This document shows, one piece after another, positions 1 to 14,500 of a DNA stretch of 64,000 bases. Source of the stretch: Psoroptes ovis (taxonomy: Eukaryota; Arthropoda; Arachnida; Sarcoptiformes; Psoroptidae). Position numbers and translations under genes: made by a program. Position 1 is the first letter of the stretch. Each line of letters opens with the position of its first letter. The notes below the pieces were generated by a model. It had not been told where the DNA came from. It worked only from the letters and a program-made list of their open reading frames with translations, and did not search any database. The stretch spans positions 2,790,001 through 2,854,000 of the forward strand of contig PQWQ01000006.1 in the NCBI GenBank assembly GCA_002943765.1, read 5' to 3'.

Positions 1-2592
1 TAATAATTATATATTAAGTATGTACGAGTGATTTGAAATAAAATAAAAAAGAAAAAATTTGGTTCATTAAAATAATATGAAATGAGAGATAAAACATACG
101 AAATGATGATGAAAACAAAACAGTGAAAAAATCATTTCGCCTTCAAATGAAGAAAGAAAAATTTTATTTTTTATCAAATATTTTCTTATAATAATAGAAA
201 TAGTAATAATTCATAATAATAATTCAAAAACCGTGATGATATTCCATATACAAAACAACAACAAAAAATGTTTGATTGAAAATTCATTATTTTATAGCCA
301 GAATATGAAACGAATAAAGTAAAATAATGAGAAAATGAAAGAAATTTCTCCATCGTTTATCGATAATATTAATCTAATAGTAACCAAAAACAAAAAAGAA
401 ACCGAAAAAATGAGAAGAAAATTGATTTAATTGAATTTTTTCAATGAAATAAATGAAAACCCGTTTATATAATATTAATGGTAAAGATTTCATTCAATTT
501 CATTCATTGAATTCCTTTCAAATCCTTTACAAACATTCATTTTTTTTTCAATTGTATTGTTGAATAAAATAAATGAAATGGAAGAAAACTAGTTTTTTTC
601 CAACTTGTTTATCATTATCATCAACCATTATCATAATCATAACCATCATCATCATTAGTATTTGAATATAACTTGAATTCAATTTCATTTATGATCATAA
701 AAAATGAAAAAAAATTGAATTCAAACATTTGAAAATTATTTAAATGTTTTTATCATCATTATTGAAAATGATTCAGTTTTCACATTCATTAGACATGTTA
801 TTTGATTTGGTTTTGTGAAAACCGATGCTCATTCCCATTCGATTGAGTGTACCTCGAAAGCTACTCACATCCAAATACGAAATAAGCAAAAATTATCGAA
901 ATTAAATCAAATAATTTCAAATCAGAGGCGTCAATTTTAATTAGATTTTTTTCGTCTTCTATCTATCAATTTTCATTTTCACTCAATATTAAAATAATGA
1001 TTGGCTGAATATAAATAACGACTAAGAGTAAAAAATTAGAGCAACCTTGATCCTGTTTTTTGTTTTGTTTATCAATCAGAGTAAATGAAAAAATCAATCA
1101 ATCGATCTACCGTTCATTGCATATACATTGGTTGAAGAAAAAAAAGGCACGCAGGTGGCCCATATTTTTTTTATTAGTTACCTGTCATTCATTTATTTAT
1201 CAATTTATTTATTCATTCATTCATTTAATCCGATTGATTATAGCCGGTGGCTGTGGTTTTTTTCTTTTTAAATAACATTTTGTCTATTGCTGATTATTTG
1301 TCGAAGATAATCGAGGGTTTTCGTCATTTTTTTCTTCATCTCTTCTCTCGTACACTAAAATTGGATGATAACATTGTGACATTGGTCATTAAACGAGAAA
1401 AAATGTTTGAAATTCTCTCATTTTTTCCACTGATGAACGAATTTATCAAAATGTCCTTCGGAATCGAATTAGTCCGATAAAAAATGGAAACAATTTGTTT
1501 CAAAGAAAAAAATAAAAAATATTAACAAATGTCATTCTAAAATAATTATCAAATTTAAATCTACTTAAAATGATGATTTATATCGATTGACATTTATTTA
1601 TAACTATTTGAAAATGTCATTTTAAATTTATTCGATAAAATTCTGTAGCTTCACGAATGATGAAGACGATGACGAAGCTCAAATTATCCTGGAACATCGT
1701 TGGTGGTGATGGTAATGTTTGTTAATGTTTTTTCCATGTTTATTTATCGTAGAAATTTATCAAGTTTAATTATGTTTCATATCAAATACTACAGATGTTT
1801 TTCTGGGTGAATTCGATCCAATTTTTTTCTTCACTTAATTTCATAATTGATTTATTGATTCGCATAATGGAAAAATCAATTATGAAATGTGTATCAGAAT
1901 AATGATTGATTCTTGTAAAAACAAGAGATGGAAAACAAATAATAGCAATAATTCAATAGGCTAGACATACATACGTTGGAATTATCAATTATTTTGTATC
2001 TATCCATGATTCAATTTTTTCGAAAATTTCTCTGGAAATAAATTTTTCTAAAAAAAGATTTGTTAATGACGTTTAAATCAAAAAAATGATGATGGTAAAA
2101 ATCATTTTTTATTTATCCATACATTCAGTCGTGACTACCATTGAATACCATTGACTTTGAATTTTTTTCTAGTTTTTTTTATATTTAATTTCATTATTTT
2201 TATTATCATTATCAAATAAAATATGTTTGTATTTGTATTTAAAATGATAATTTTTCTTTTTATTAATAAATATAATGGGAATAATCATTATCATTAACAT
2301 TATGATCTTATGATTAATGGTTGATTTATGTATCGTTTTATTTTTTTATTTTTGTTGAAATATTCCATGATATTTTTTATTTTTCACGGAATCATTATTA
2401 AATAATAGTTATTCAAGAGCAGAATAATGATGATGATGCTTTAATGTTCAATGTGGTTAATGTTTGTGTGTGTGTGTAAGCAATAAATATTTGTTTTTGA
2501 CCTAGATTTAATCATTTAATATTTATTTTAAGTGCAAATTAATTTTACTAAAATTTTCAATTAAATTTTGCTCTTTTTTTTATCAAACACAG
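1..2592. other. AT-rich non-coding stretch upstream of the first recognised exon
   Basis: No exon could be supported here. The sequence is AT-rich with short poly-A/T runs and a small TG repeat near 2464-2476. Because the exon at 2593 begins inside a codon (phase 1), at least one upstream coding exon of the giant mucin-like gene must exist, either in this stretch or before the window. I searched for an initiator Met followed by a hydrophobic signal and a phase-1 donor and found none that I trust. Confidence 0.6.
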
Positions 2593-5500
2593 CCATGATC
2601 ATCAATGATGATTCAAAAAATTCTATGAAAAAGTGTTCAGCTAATGAATTTGAATGTATACGTGATTCAACATGCATAGATTTATCATCAGTTGGTGATG
2701 GCATTATGGATTGTATTGATGGTTCGGATGAATGTCCTGATCCTATTAGACAATTTCGTTGTCGTTGCGGTACACCTGCCTGCATTGATCGACGACACTA
2801 TATGGATGGACAAATTAATTGTGATGATGGTTCCGATGAAGGATTGCTTGTTAGTGTTTGTCAAGATTTTATACAAAATGAATTATTACCCAACGGTAAG
2901 TTTCTTTCATGATTGAATAATAATTTCACTATCGATTCAATAATTCCTTAAATGATTATCATTGCAATAATTTATTCATTTTAAAACGTAGCCATTCTGG
3001 AATACTAAAACAAAAAGAAATTCACCCTAAATATTATTTTTTATCTAAAATTAACAGTGTTGTATTTTCATTCAACATTTTTTTTATTTCATTTCAAATA
3101 TTTACTTGACTAATTGATACTTTGAAAAAAACTACATGAGTACACATACCACAACAACCAAAATTTACTAATTATCATTGTATACTCATTTATTCATTAT
3201 TTTTTGTCATCACCGGGTGTTTGGAATAATATTTTTCATTTATCAAAATTTCAATTTAACCTTATGGAATGCCTTATGCACATTGTTTGTATGTATTATT
3301 GTATTAATTCATATTTAAATTAATCATCAATTATCAATCTACTACTAACCACAATTCAACCTGTTCATTATTATTATCATTATTAAATTATCTAATAAAT
3401 AAAATAACTAACCTCCATCATCATCCATTTACTAATTATTGTTTGCTGGTTGTAAAATCAATTCTAAATCAAAACTAATAAATTCAAAATGAAATTAAAT
3501 TACCGCTGAAATGAATCGATGATCGAACTTATTTTAATTTTTCAAAAAATTAATATGCATCATCTCATTCAAATTCTTTTTTTATTGCCACAAAAAATAT
3601 ACGAAAAAACTTAGGAATGTTACCGATGGACCAGCCAATCATGCCGACAAGAAAGCCAATAATGCAACAACCGCCAATCAATATTCCATTATTGGATGAT
3701 GATGACAATAATGAAAATGAAGATGATAAAGATGATAGAAATTCAAACAATAATTCTACAGCAATAAAATCAACAATAAATGAAAATAGTTACATGGCTG
3801 AAGAAATTGATGACCCAATTTTATTTTTGCCTGAAAATCTTGAAGAACTATTTTCTTCGGAATTTTCTGATTCAATCGATACACAATCATCAATAACAAT
3901 AACAACGACACCAACACCATCAACGACATCATCGATCGAAGATATATCAATCGATACATCAATGAATGACACAAGCAATACTATTGCCTCTGAAAGTGAT
4001 ATCAAAATTGATAAGGATAGTAATAATGAAAAAGACGTAGATAATAAGAATAATAATAATAGAACTATGACATCACTGACAACAAAATTATCAACCATGT
4101 CATCGATCGATGAACAAATCACACCCAATACGACAATCGAAATATCGACATCAACATCTACATTGACAATGGAAGATGTTGTCGAATTAACTGGAACATT
4201 TCTGCCATATGAATTGTTAACGAATCCAACAAACTATCCATATTATCATCGATCGATGGCAACACCTCCAATTAAGATAGAAAAATTGACTGACACAAAT
4301 TCAATCGTTGAAATAACTGGAACATTCATACCGGTAACAATGACAGCTGATAGTGAAAATAGTAACAACATTCGATCAACACAATCAATGTCTACAGTGG
4401 CAAAAGCAACAGACACAACAGCAGCTTTAATGGCAGTAACTCCTTCGACATCAATGTCATCAAATATAACGACCGATAGAACCGATAATATAACTGAAAG
4501 GATTGATGAAAATAGAACGAAATCAATGCTCAATTTGAAACAAGCAACAAATCAAACATTTATCATTGGCAATAGACTTTTAACGATTCTCACGGGAATA
4601 TATCTTGATCAAAACAGCAGTTATAATGATGAATCAGGCACAGCATTTATCGTTGCATGTGCACAAAATAGAATCCATAGACAAATGGAAAATAATAATA
4701 GTTATAATGATAGATCTTGTGATAATGTACCGATTAAAATAAGAAATGAACACTCACGACAATTTTATGAACGAATTGTTCGTAATAATAATAGTTATAG
4801 CGACAATAATGGCACATTATTGATCAATATAGCATCAACTGGTAAATCATTGAATATTATACCTGTATTCACATCGGGCAGCAGTAGCAGTAATAATATG
4901 AAGATGATTCATGCTAAAATTGAATTGAATTCTAATTATGATAATAGCAACGCCAATAATGATGACAATGATCGAAATAAAACAAAAACATGGAATGGAT
5001 TAGGTTGGAAAGATATTTCAAAAATTGAGGTCAATTCAGATAGAAAATATGTACCATATACGGTCAAAGATATACAACCATTGATCGTTAATGTAGAATT
5101 CGATAATAAAAAACAATTGTCGAACGTACAAATTGTCGAAAGTGATGATCATCAAAATCCATTTCAATTGCCATCATCAAAATCATCATCACCAGCAATC
5201 ATGCCCACAACAATAATGACAACACCATCTATATCAAGCAATTATAATTCTTTAATACCATCAAGGATTAGATCAAAATATGGTCGTCCACGTATGCATA
5301 CAACAACTGTTGGTCGGTTTGGTAAACAAGATGAAGAGAAAAAATTATTGTTAGATAATTATTTTAATGGTAATATACCGCAATATGATCCAACAGTGTT
5401 GGCTGAACAAACATCATCAAAAAGCACAACCAAATCGATACAAGCAACAAGTACTATTTTTGGCTTCATTGATTTCACTACACTTGTCAATGGTACAATG

Positions 5501-8500
5501 TTAATATTCACACCAAAAACCAAAGTTGAATTATCATCTTCGGAAAACATAAGCATTCAACCAACTAAAGTTGCATCCATCAATGAAAATGAACTACAAA
5601 CATCTTCGACTGTTGATGAATCGATCACAAATAATGATAATGATGAAAATGATGAAATTATTAAATCATTTTCATCAACACCGACAATAACATCAACATC
5701 TACTACGATGAACCATGAGATTGTATCTTCTAAAAAGCTAGATAAATATAATGAATATTTGGTGACAAGTGATGGTTTAACAATAACGAATGGATTTATA
5801 TTGCCAAGTTTTTCATCTAATGTGCCAAATTCATTAGAATCATCAAAATCTATCGATACTAGTCAATTATCATCATCATCAACAAAACCATTGAAATTGA
5901 TTGCAACAACATATACAACAAAACATACTGATTTTATAACTGAACAAATTAATGGTGAATTACGTACACGAACATCAGAGATAATATCAACCAACGTTGT
6001 TTATAACAGTATTAATAATAATGATTATGAAGATAATAATGAAAATTCATTGCATCCAACAAAACCATTAAAAACATATTTCACTACTTACACATATTAT
6101 ACAACATTTAAAAACTCGGAAACAGAATTTGTACATAGTCGTAAAGAAATTGTAACAAATATTGTTGATCCAGAAGAAGAAAATAATGAAATTGCAAATA
6201 TAATATCCGCCACAGCTTCATTCTCACCAACATCATCATCATCGTCAATCTTTTTCTCCGATTCAATGAATAATGATGATAATCCAACAATATTTTCCGA
6301 CATACAATTGATTGACACAAGGCCTTTGTCTTCATCATTATTATCATCATCATTATCAGCAAAGATTGAAACAATGAATGATATTAATCAACGAAAAAAT
6401 CACCAACAAATAAAATCAACGCCAAGTCTTGAATCATCTAGAAATTTGAATAAGCCAACATCATTAAATAAATCGTATCTAGGAAAATTATTGTCCGGAA
6501 TCGCTGTACCAATAACGCATTATACAACGTTCACATATTACACCACATTTTTTAGAGATTCGACATCACAAATTGTTTCTCGCACAAACGTTATATCCAA
6601 TATTGTTACGGGAACAATAAATTTGAATAATCATACACCATTGCAGACATCGACTACATCAACATCGATTTTAGCGACAAAAGCTGAAACAACATTAATA
6701 CAAAAACGTTCAATTCAATATCATGAAGAGGAATTGTCTCCAGCAGCTGCCGAAAATTTACCGATCGTCATAACACCAGTTACTGAATTTTCTACCTCTA
6801 CACTTTATACAACGTTTTTTATTCCCGGTCAAGGTTCAACGGTTGTAACCAATACCCATATCTATTCAAATATATATTTGCCTGATGTTGATGATTTGGT
6901 TCGCATAACATCATCATCATCATTGTCGTCATCATTATTTCAACAACAAGTTCAACGTCCGACCAAAACTATAGAAAATTATCCATTCATAACAACAATC
7001 AATTATGATGATTCTTCAACACCATCGACTTTTGTCGAACGTATTCAAGAATCAACAATAATTAAACAAAATGAAAGACAACAACTACAACCAACAATAA
7101 ATTTAAATGATGGTGTTGTTCGTCATATAAATGGTATACCAGTTGTAGATAATCAAATTATATTTAATACTGAAAATGTACGAAATGACAAACAATCAAC
7201 AGTTGTACCATTCATACCACAATCTGTCCGTGAACAACGATTATTATCATCAATTTCATCATCATTGGCTCGTATCGAAATTGAAGGTTCAAATGATAAT
7301 GATGATACAATCGAAACAACTACAAACACTCGAAGAAGAGTAATTAAAGTTACTAAAACAAAAAAACTGTCTGATACATTATTCACTAACAATGAAAACG
7401 AACAAAAACTCAGATCAACTGTAATCGTTCGTAGGCCGTCTTTGTCATCGAATTCTCCAAACATTAATAATAATAATGGACAAAGTAATACAATATTATT
7501 TGATAGCCATTATCATGATATTAGTAATATAAGCCGTACTGGAAGATTATATCCATCAATAACGCCAACGCCAGTGACATATTATACAACTTATACGTAT
7601 TTTACTACTGAATTGATTAATGGCAGACCAATTGTTCGCTCTAATGAACACCTCTTTTCAACAGTTATTACCGGTAAAATTCTGCCTACACGAGTTATAC
7701 CTGATCAACGTTTACGCCGTATACGGCGCACAATAATGATTGAAGAAGATAATTTTACGAAAACAAGCAACCAGCATTCATTCGATAATATCAATATAAA
7801 TGCTAATCATCAATCATCTGAATCAGTGGAAAATAGTGATAATATTCTTAGCAATGAACAAAATCAACATTCAACATCCATAGCTCCCGGCAAAAAAATT
7901 GGTGTTGTTTCCGAAATGACCAACAAAAATGGTGATAAAACACTCCTCACACAGATTATCGGCACAATGATTAATGGTTTCTATGCTCAATTTGCGATAA
8001 CGAAAACATTGGAACCATCTATAACAATGTCGTCATCTGATGTTTTATTCAATCAACCAGAGCCTAAACTTAATCTTACTTCTGAAAATGATTCGGATGA
8101 TATCGATTATGTCACAATAGACAATACTGAAACAACAACTGAATTATCGAATGATATCGATGATAATGCAATCACAACAACTGAAACGACTTTAACAACA
8201 GAACCAGAAGTGAATGAAGTCGAAAATCAACCCTTTGATACAATGATTGATGATTCATGGTTAAGTGATGAAAATATTTCCGATGAGAAATCTTCGCTAA
8301 TGGTCTCATCTATTGAGCCTGTATCAACTTATTCATCACTTGTGACACCCAAATTGTCATCATCATTCGAAAAAATAGATGAAAAACCAATAGAATCTAC
8401 AACCTCAATGAATTATCGTACCGGTTTATTAGAATCTACGATTGAAACATTGACAAACTATGAATCAAAAAATATAATACATTTAACCAAAGAAATATAT

Positions 8501-11500
8501 GGTACGTATATTGGAGGTATATATGCACATTTGGCAAAAACACGCACTGAAACGTTTACTTTGTCATTACAAACACAATCTACAACATTATTGATGTCCA
8601 ATCCCGAATCGATCACCTCCACCACAACTACCACAACCACTACTGAATCAGCAATTCCATTAGCACCATCGATTGCCACAAATCTATTTTCCGGTTCTTT
8701 GGATTCTGTTAGACTGAATGCTTTTAAAAACACCACTTCAACTATTGCAACCATTCCTATTGTCGATGAAACCAAATTCAATAAAACGATTGATGACGCT
8801 AAATCTACTCTGATTATTGATGATCCTGCATCTACAATAAATTCTGCTTCCGATTTTTCAGAAACCAAAATTATTCTTTCACCTACCTTTGAAATTTCTT
8901 CTTCTACTATTACTTCTTCTGCTAGTATCACTGATTCTATCGATGATGATCAAAATAATGATGAGAAAAAAACATCGACCATCGACCTGTGGCCATCATT
9001 ACCGGGTTTATCTTCGATTTCATATGCCACTGGCACAATTAATGATACACTTTTGGTAGTACATACAACAGAATTTTATACCACACAAATTAATGGTTTT
9101 ACTGCCCATTATTCTCGCGAAACATATAATTCAATAGGAACTATTGATTCTACAACAACATCAACAACTGAATCACTATCTTCAATGATTTCAAAGCCAT
9201 CTGTTCATTTTCCAACGCCAGTGAGATTTTTGTTCAGTACACCTGTGCGCTCACAAGTTCCTCAAGTTATTACTACAGTTGTAACAGTAACCACGACACT
9301 TATCGATGAATCGGCTCAAAATTCAGGCTTAATACAAAGTGAGTCGAATTCATGGTTAGCATCAAGAAAATTTAGACCAAATAACAATAATAATTATAAT
9401 AATGATGATAATAATTTCAATAATCAAGAATTTGATGATACAGATTCGCCAACATATTTATTGTCAAGTTCATCATCTGGACAAATGCCTAGAAGTAGAA
9501 CGATTCGTGAAAAGGATAATGCGCAACCCTATGTTGATTATGATGATGTCGATTATGCAGATCAAATCGACACTCCAGCAAGGTCTGATTCGAATTCGCA
9601 ATCATATCCAATAACAACGTTTTCGACAACGACTACAACAACAACGACTGCAGCACCTCCAAGAACTTCATCAAGAAATTCTTATTGGCAATCAAGACGC
9701 AATATGGCTGGATTTGGTCAGAGGGTAGGATCTGCATCATCATCATCATCATCATCTTACCCTTCCTCATCCTCATCCTCATCACCCTCATCAAGTGATC
9801 AGGATTGGAATTCTTCCAGTTCCCAGAGAATAATTAATAATAATCGTGGTGTTTTACCACGTCGCCGCAACGCACAACAACAATCAGCAATTTCACGATC
9901 AACATCATCGACATCACCTGTTGCAACAAGTGCAACACGTTCGTTAGAAATCTATCATTATAATGATTATATCAATAATAATAATAATAATAATCAAAAT
10001 ACCAATCAAAACAATCCATCAAGATCTATGTCGGATGATCGAACAAGATCTACTTCGAATTCAAATCTAAACAATAGATCTCAATATAATGAAAGAAATA
10101 AAAATTATAATCGAAATCGTGTGCTAAATCGCAATCGTTCATATTATTCAATGGCGACAACAACGTCCACAACGACGACCACTCCTGCTCCAAGTAATAT
10201 AAATCTTCTAACTAATCAACGATTGCGTTTAAATCGTAAATATAGTCGAAATCGTTTACCTCATCTCAAAATTTTAAACCGTGATAAATCAAGACATCAT
10301 TCAACACCAACCTATCAACGATCAGCACAATCTGAATCGATAATTGATCCACCAAGGAAATTTGGACGTGGAAATTTCCGCTCACGTCCACTATTGTTAA
10401 GTTCTCAATCATCTCCAGTAGCTAGTACTGTTTATTCAACACAAACACTACCAAAAACTCCGATCACAGTAACATCAATAGCAACAACAGTAAAAACTGT
10501 GCCTATTTTTCATGGTTTTCGTACATCGTATGCAACATTAACAACAACAACATTGAATACAAGTATAATACCTCACACAGCTTACGAAACAAGTGTTGGT
10601 GATGATGGAATCACGCGAACACTATTCACACGAATGACTGACCAATTGGAACCACACAAAGTAACCGAAATTCTAGTCACCACAAGTGCATTACAAGAGG
10701 TGAAATTGGTTCCAATCAAATTCGGATATAGCACACGAACAGAAACATTAACTGATGTAAAAACATTTACCATGTTAACAACATTAGTATCGACAGACTC
10801 ATTTGCATTATTATCACATTTATTACCACCACCGCCAGGTAGTACATTGACAACAACAACATATGTCACTGAACATACATTATCATCAACAACATCTGTT
10901 TCATTATTATTACATGGCAAAACATTAGTCAGTACATTAACATTTACGTCTGTCGCTGAAACAACCGTAACAAAAACATTAACGGTACCAATTAACACAG
11001 ATATATCAAGTGTTGATATTCCATCACCATTGATTACAATGTTGACACTTTCAATTCGTGGAGAGAATGGTGATTTGACTGAATTAGTGACAGCCATTAC
11101 AGTACCCTTAAAACCACAAACACAAATACAACCAACAATAATGGCTACAAAAGTTGAGCGTGACATACGTTCAACTAGTCGATATGATGATAATGATGAG
11201 AGATTGTTCGATGATGATGATGATTATCTAGGACCATTGTTACTTGAAAGTTCTACTGGTTATGGTCAACATCATCATCATCATAATCATCAAATGTATA
11301 ATAATCACAATAATAATTATAATTATCGTCAAAATCGAAACAATGATAATCATCATCAATTTATTTCCACCTCTTTTATGACTGTTGATTCACAATTACA
11401 ATCACTTGGTTCAAATTCTCATCCTTATTTTTTTAAAGGTACCACTACAGAATCGTATGAAGCAAATGCATTACCAATGGATGGTGATGATTCAAAACCA

Positions 11501-14500
11501 ATATTTAGAAAAAGAAAATTGTTACAATATAGTGATAATATCTATAAAGAAATAGCTGATACATCTAACTCATTTATGCCCGAACGCACAAAACAGAATA
11601 GGAAATTTCAACGTGTTCGTATTAAACCAAAATCATCATCATCAGCCAATAATCATCATCCATCATCGATTGGATCATCAGAACCAGGATTACGTCAATC
11701 AACTGATTCATTCAATCGTTTAGTAGGTATCAATGATAAAATATCACCATCAATCAATTATGGACCAGAAACATTTAACTCATTTCGCCGACAACCGCTA
11801 CAACTTGAACAGCCACTTAATTTGTATAGCAGTGTTGTAGCATCGATTCCACCAGTTAGTTCAACTGCATCATATTTATTGGCTAATAATTTTCAAAAAC
11901 CTACATATCGTAAAATCAAACCGCAACAAAGTCGACGAATCGTTTCGAGCATAAAACATGTAAATCAGCCAATAATTCAGCCAAGTAATGTACTATCATC
12001 AGATTCATTTATGGCAGCATCATCTACAATGCCATCATTTATCGAGATACCTAATCAATTTAATCAAAATGCTTATCCTCAACCTTCTGCTTTTCCTCAA
12101 ATTACTCCTAATCATCATCATCAACAGCATTATCCTCGATTGCCTTCAAGTCCGCCATTACAAATGCAACCAGATCCACGGCATGTAATTCAACATTTAA
12201 ATCATGGAATATTACCTCATAGAAATCGTAATCAATTTAATGTGATGGATGATCAGACATTTGTACGAGCGCCAGGTGGTGTTTTACCATTCGATACCGG
12301 ATCAAATTTTCCACCACCATCAATGAATGATGATTTGAGCATATTGAGATCGCCAACACTGCCGCCATCATCATTATACACGCCACCATCGCCATCATCT
12401 GTTCAACAAGAAGCCACAATTCATACGCCAACGATTCCGTTAACTTATTATACAACATTTACATATTTGACAACTGTCATTCGTGGACAGCATACAGCAC
12501 ATTTAAGCCGTGAAAGTGTTACATCAACAATAAAAACTCGTGCTCTCGATAAAAGTATCGTTGAAATTGTTAGAGATTCTGACGGTATTATTGAACCAAC
12601 TAGATTGCGTGAATTAGGTACCAAAACTAAAGGTCATGCTACAACAATATATAATGCATTGTATCAGGTTCAAATTTATAATGAAGATTTATATAAAGTA
12701 ATACAGAAAACATATAACAAAGATATTTCATTTAAACCATGGCAGCCTAGTACAACAACCTATCATCCAATATTTGTAACAAATCATGTAGATGTACCCA
12801 AAGAAACGCCAACTATGGAACCTGAATCATTTTCAACAAATTATAATGAATTTGATCTTGTTCGTACAACTAAATCCGATGAAATATCAACACCTACATA
12901 TCTGGTCGATAATGTACAATCACTACTATCATCATCGATAATCGAACCATCATATCAACCGGTAGAGAATACAGCTGAGCCGACACCAACAATCGATTCA
13001 ACATTAACATCTTCCACACAGTCATCTGCAGCAAGACCATCAGTTCGTATAAGTTCTAGTGTTGTTCGAAAACCATATAATCCAAGATATACACAACCAT
13101 TATCACGAAGTCGTCTTCGTATGAGAATAAGTTCACGAACATCACATGTACCAACGATTGAATCATTATCAGCCACAACAACATCGTCGTCGTATTCACC
13201 TATTTTGGAAATAAACAATACGCCTTCCACTGATTCATCATTTGTACCTTCCTCTACTCTAACATTGATGTCTTCATTTTCACCTTCCTATGAATCGCCA
13301 ATCGAATCAACAGTTTCGCAAACTATTACTTCATCATCAACATTATCGGAAACAGAATCAACTAGCAAATCATATAGCAGACCTAATTTTTTCCGATCTA
13401 AAGTAATTTTCCGTCCAAGACCTGGACAAACCGCACAACCATTTAATAGTAAAATGATGCGTATTAGCAGTCGATTAATTCGTCCTTCAACAACATCATC
13501 ATCGTCTTCTTTGGCAGAAACATCCGAAACATTGATGATATCAAGTCCCACGCCGACTATGATTACAACGCCAACATTGCAAACATCGAGTGTTGAAAAT
13601 GGAAACGATAAATTGGACCACTCAGATGCTGCACGCGCAAATAAATTTGTTCGTGTATCGAATGGTGTCACATTAATAGTATCCAGTCGTGTTCCAACAC
13701 CAACTCGACCATTCACATTTGAACCAACATTAGTTACTGGTGCAGCAGTTATAATGAAGGATATTCTACCAGAACAAAATGAACCAGAATCATTATCATC
13801 ATTAGACGGAAAAATCGAGCCAAGCATGACAACTGAAACGGTCAAATATTTACGTACGAGTACATTACGATCAACAATGACTTATTTTGCTACTTTATTC
13901 AATGGTTCAACTTCATCAATCACACCTATAGAAGATGTCAAAACAGAATTTATTACATTCCCTGATACAACAACTGTTACAAGACCAATACATCAAACAA
14001 ATAATCTAGAGGCTTCATTAACATTGATGACTGATCATATATTATTCAAACCAACCGATTACATAACTTCTACACCGAAATTATCTACATCGTCATCATT
14101 ATATAAACAAACATATATGACTAGTTTGAAGAGTACTTATACTACATTGACCCACTATATTACATTGTTTCATGGTTCACATACAGTATTATCATCAATT
14201 GAAGAAATAAGTCCAACAGTTGTAACCGAAACATTTGGTGTAAGACCAACTAAAACTCTGCATGGTGAAGAAATGTCATCACAAATGTCGATCAATGTCG
14301 AACATCATCATCATATTCCCAACATTCGTTTCACACAACCTTCGGTTGATGCGGCTAAACAATCAAAGAATCTTTTTGGTGGTCTTGTACCGAGTGTATC
14401 AACATTGTTCACAACTCATACATACTTTACAACATTGTTTAGCGGTACAACATCAATCATTCAAAGTCGCGAAGAAATAACACACTCATTGATCACAATG

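Noticed and set aside
1060..1480. Short plus-strand open frames upstream of the LDLa exon
   Set aside because: Low-complexity Phe/Ile-rich translations of AT-rich DNA, no usable start or splice context to the phase-1 exon.
8458..8931. Antisense open frame (157 codons, minus)
   Set aside because: Shadow of the plus-strand mucin coding sequence, with Val runs that mirror Thr runs.
10582..11166. Long antisense open frame (194 codons, minus) within the mucin exon
   Set aside because: It is the complement of a Thr/Val-rich coding region whose codons give few antisense stops; no domain or splice structure supports it.
13288..13845. Antisense open frame (185 codons, minus) in the mucin exon
   Set aside because: Same cause: a shadow of Ser/Thr/Pro codons. 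The plus-strand frame is continuous and contains the repeat modules.
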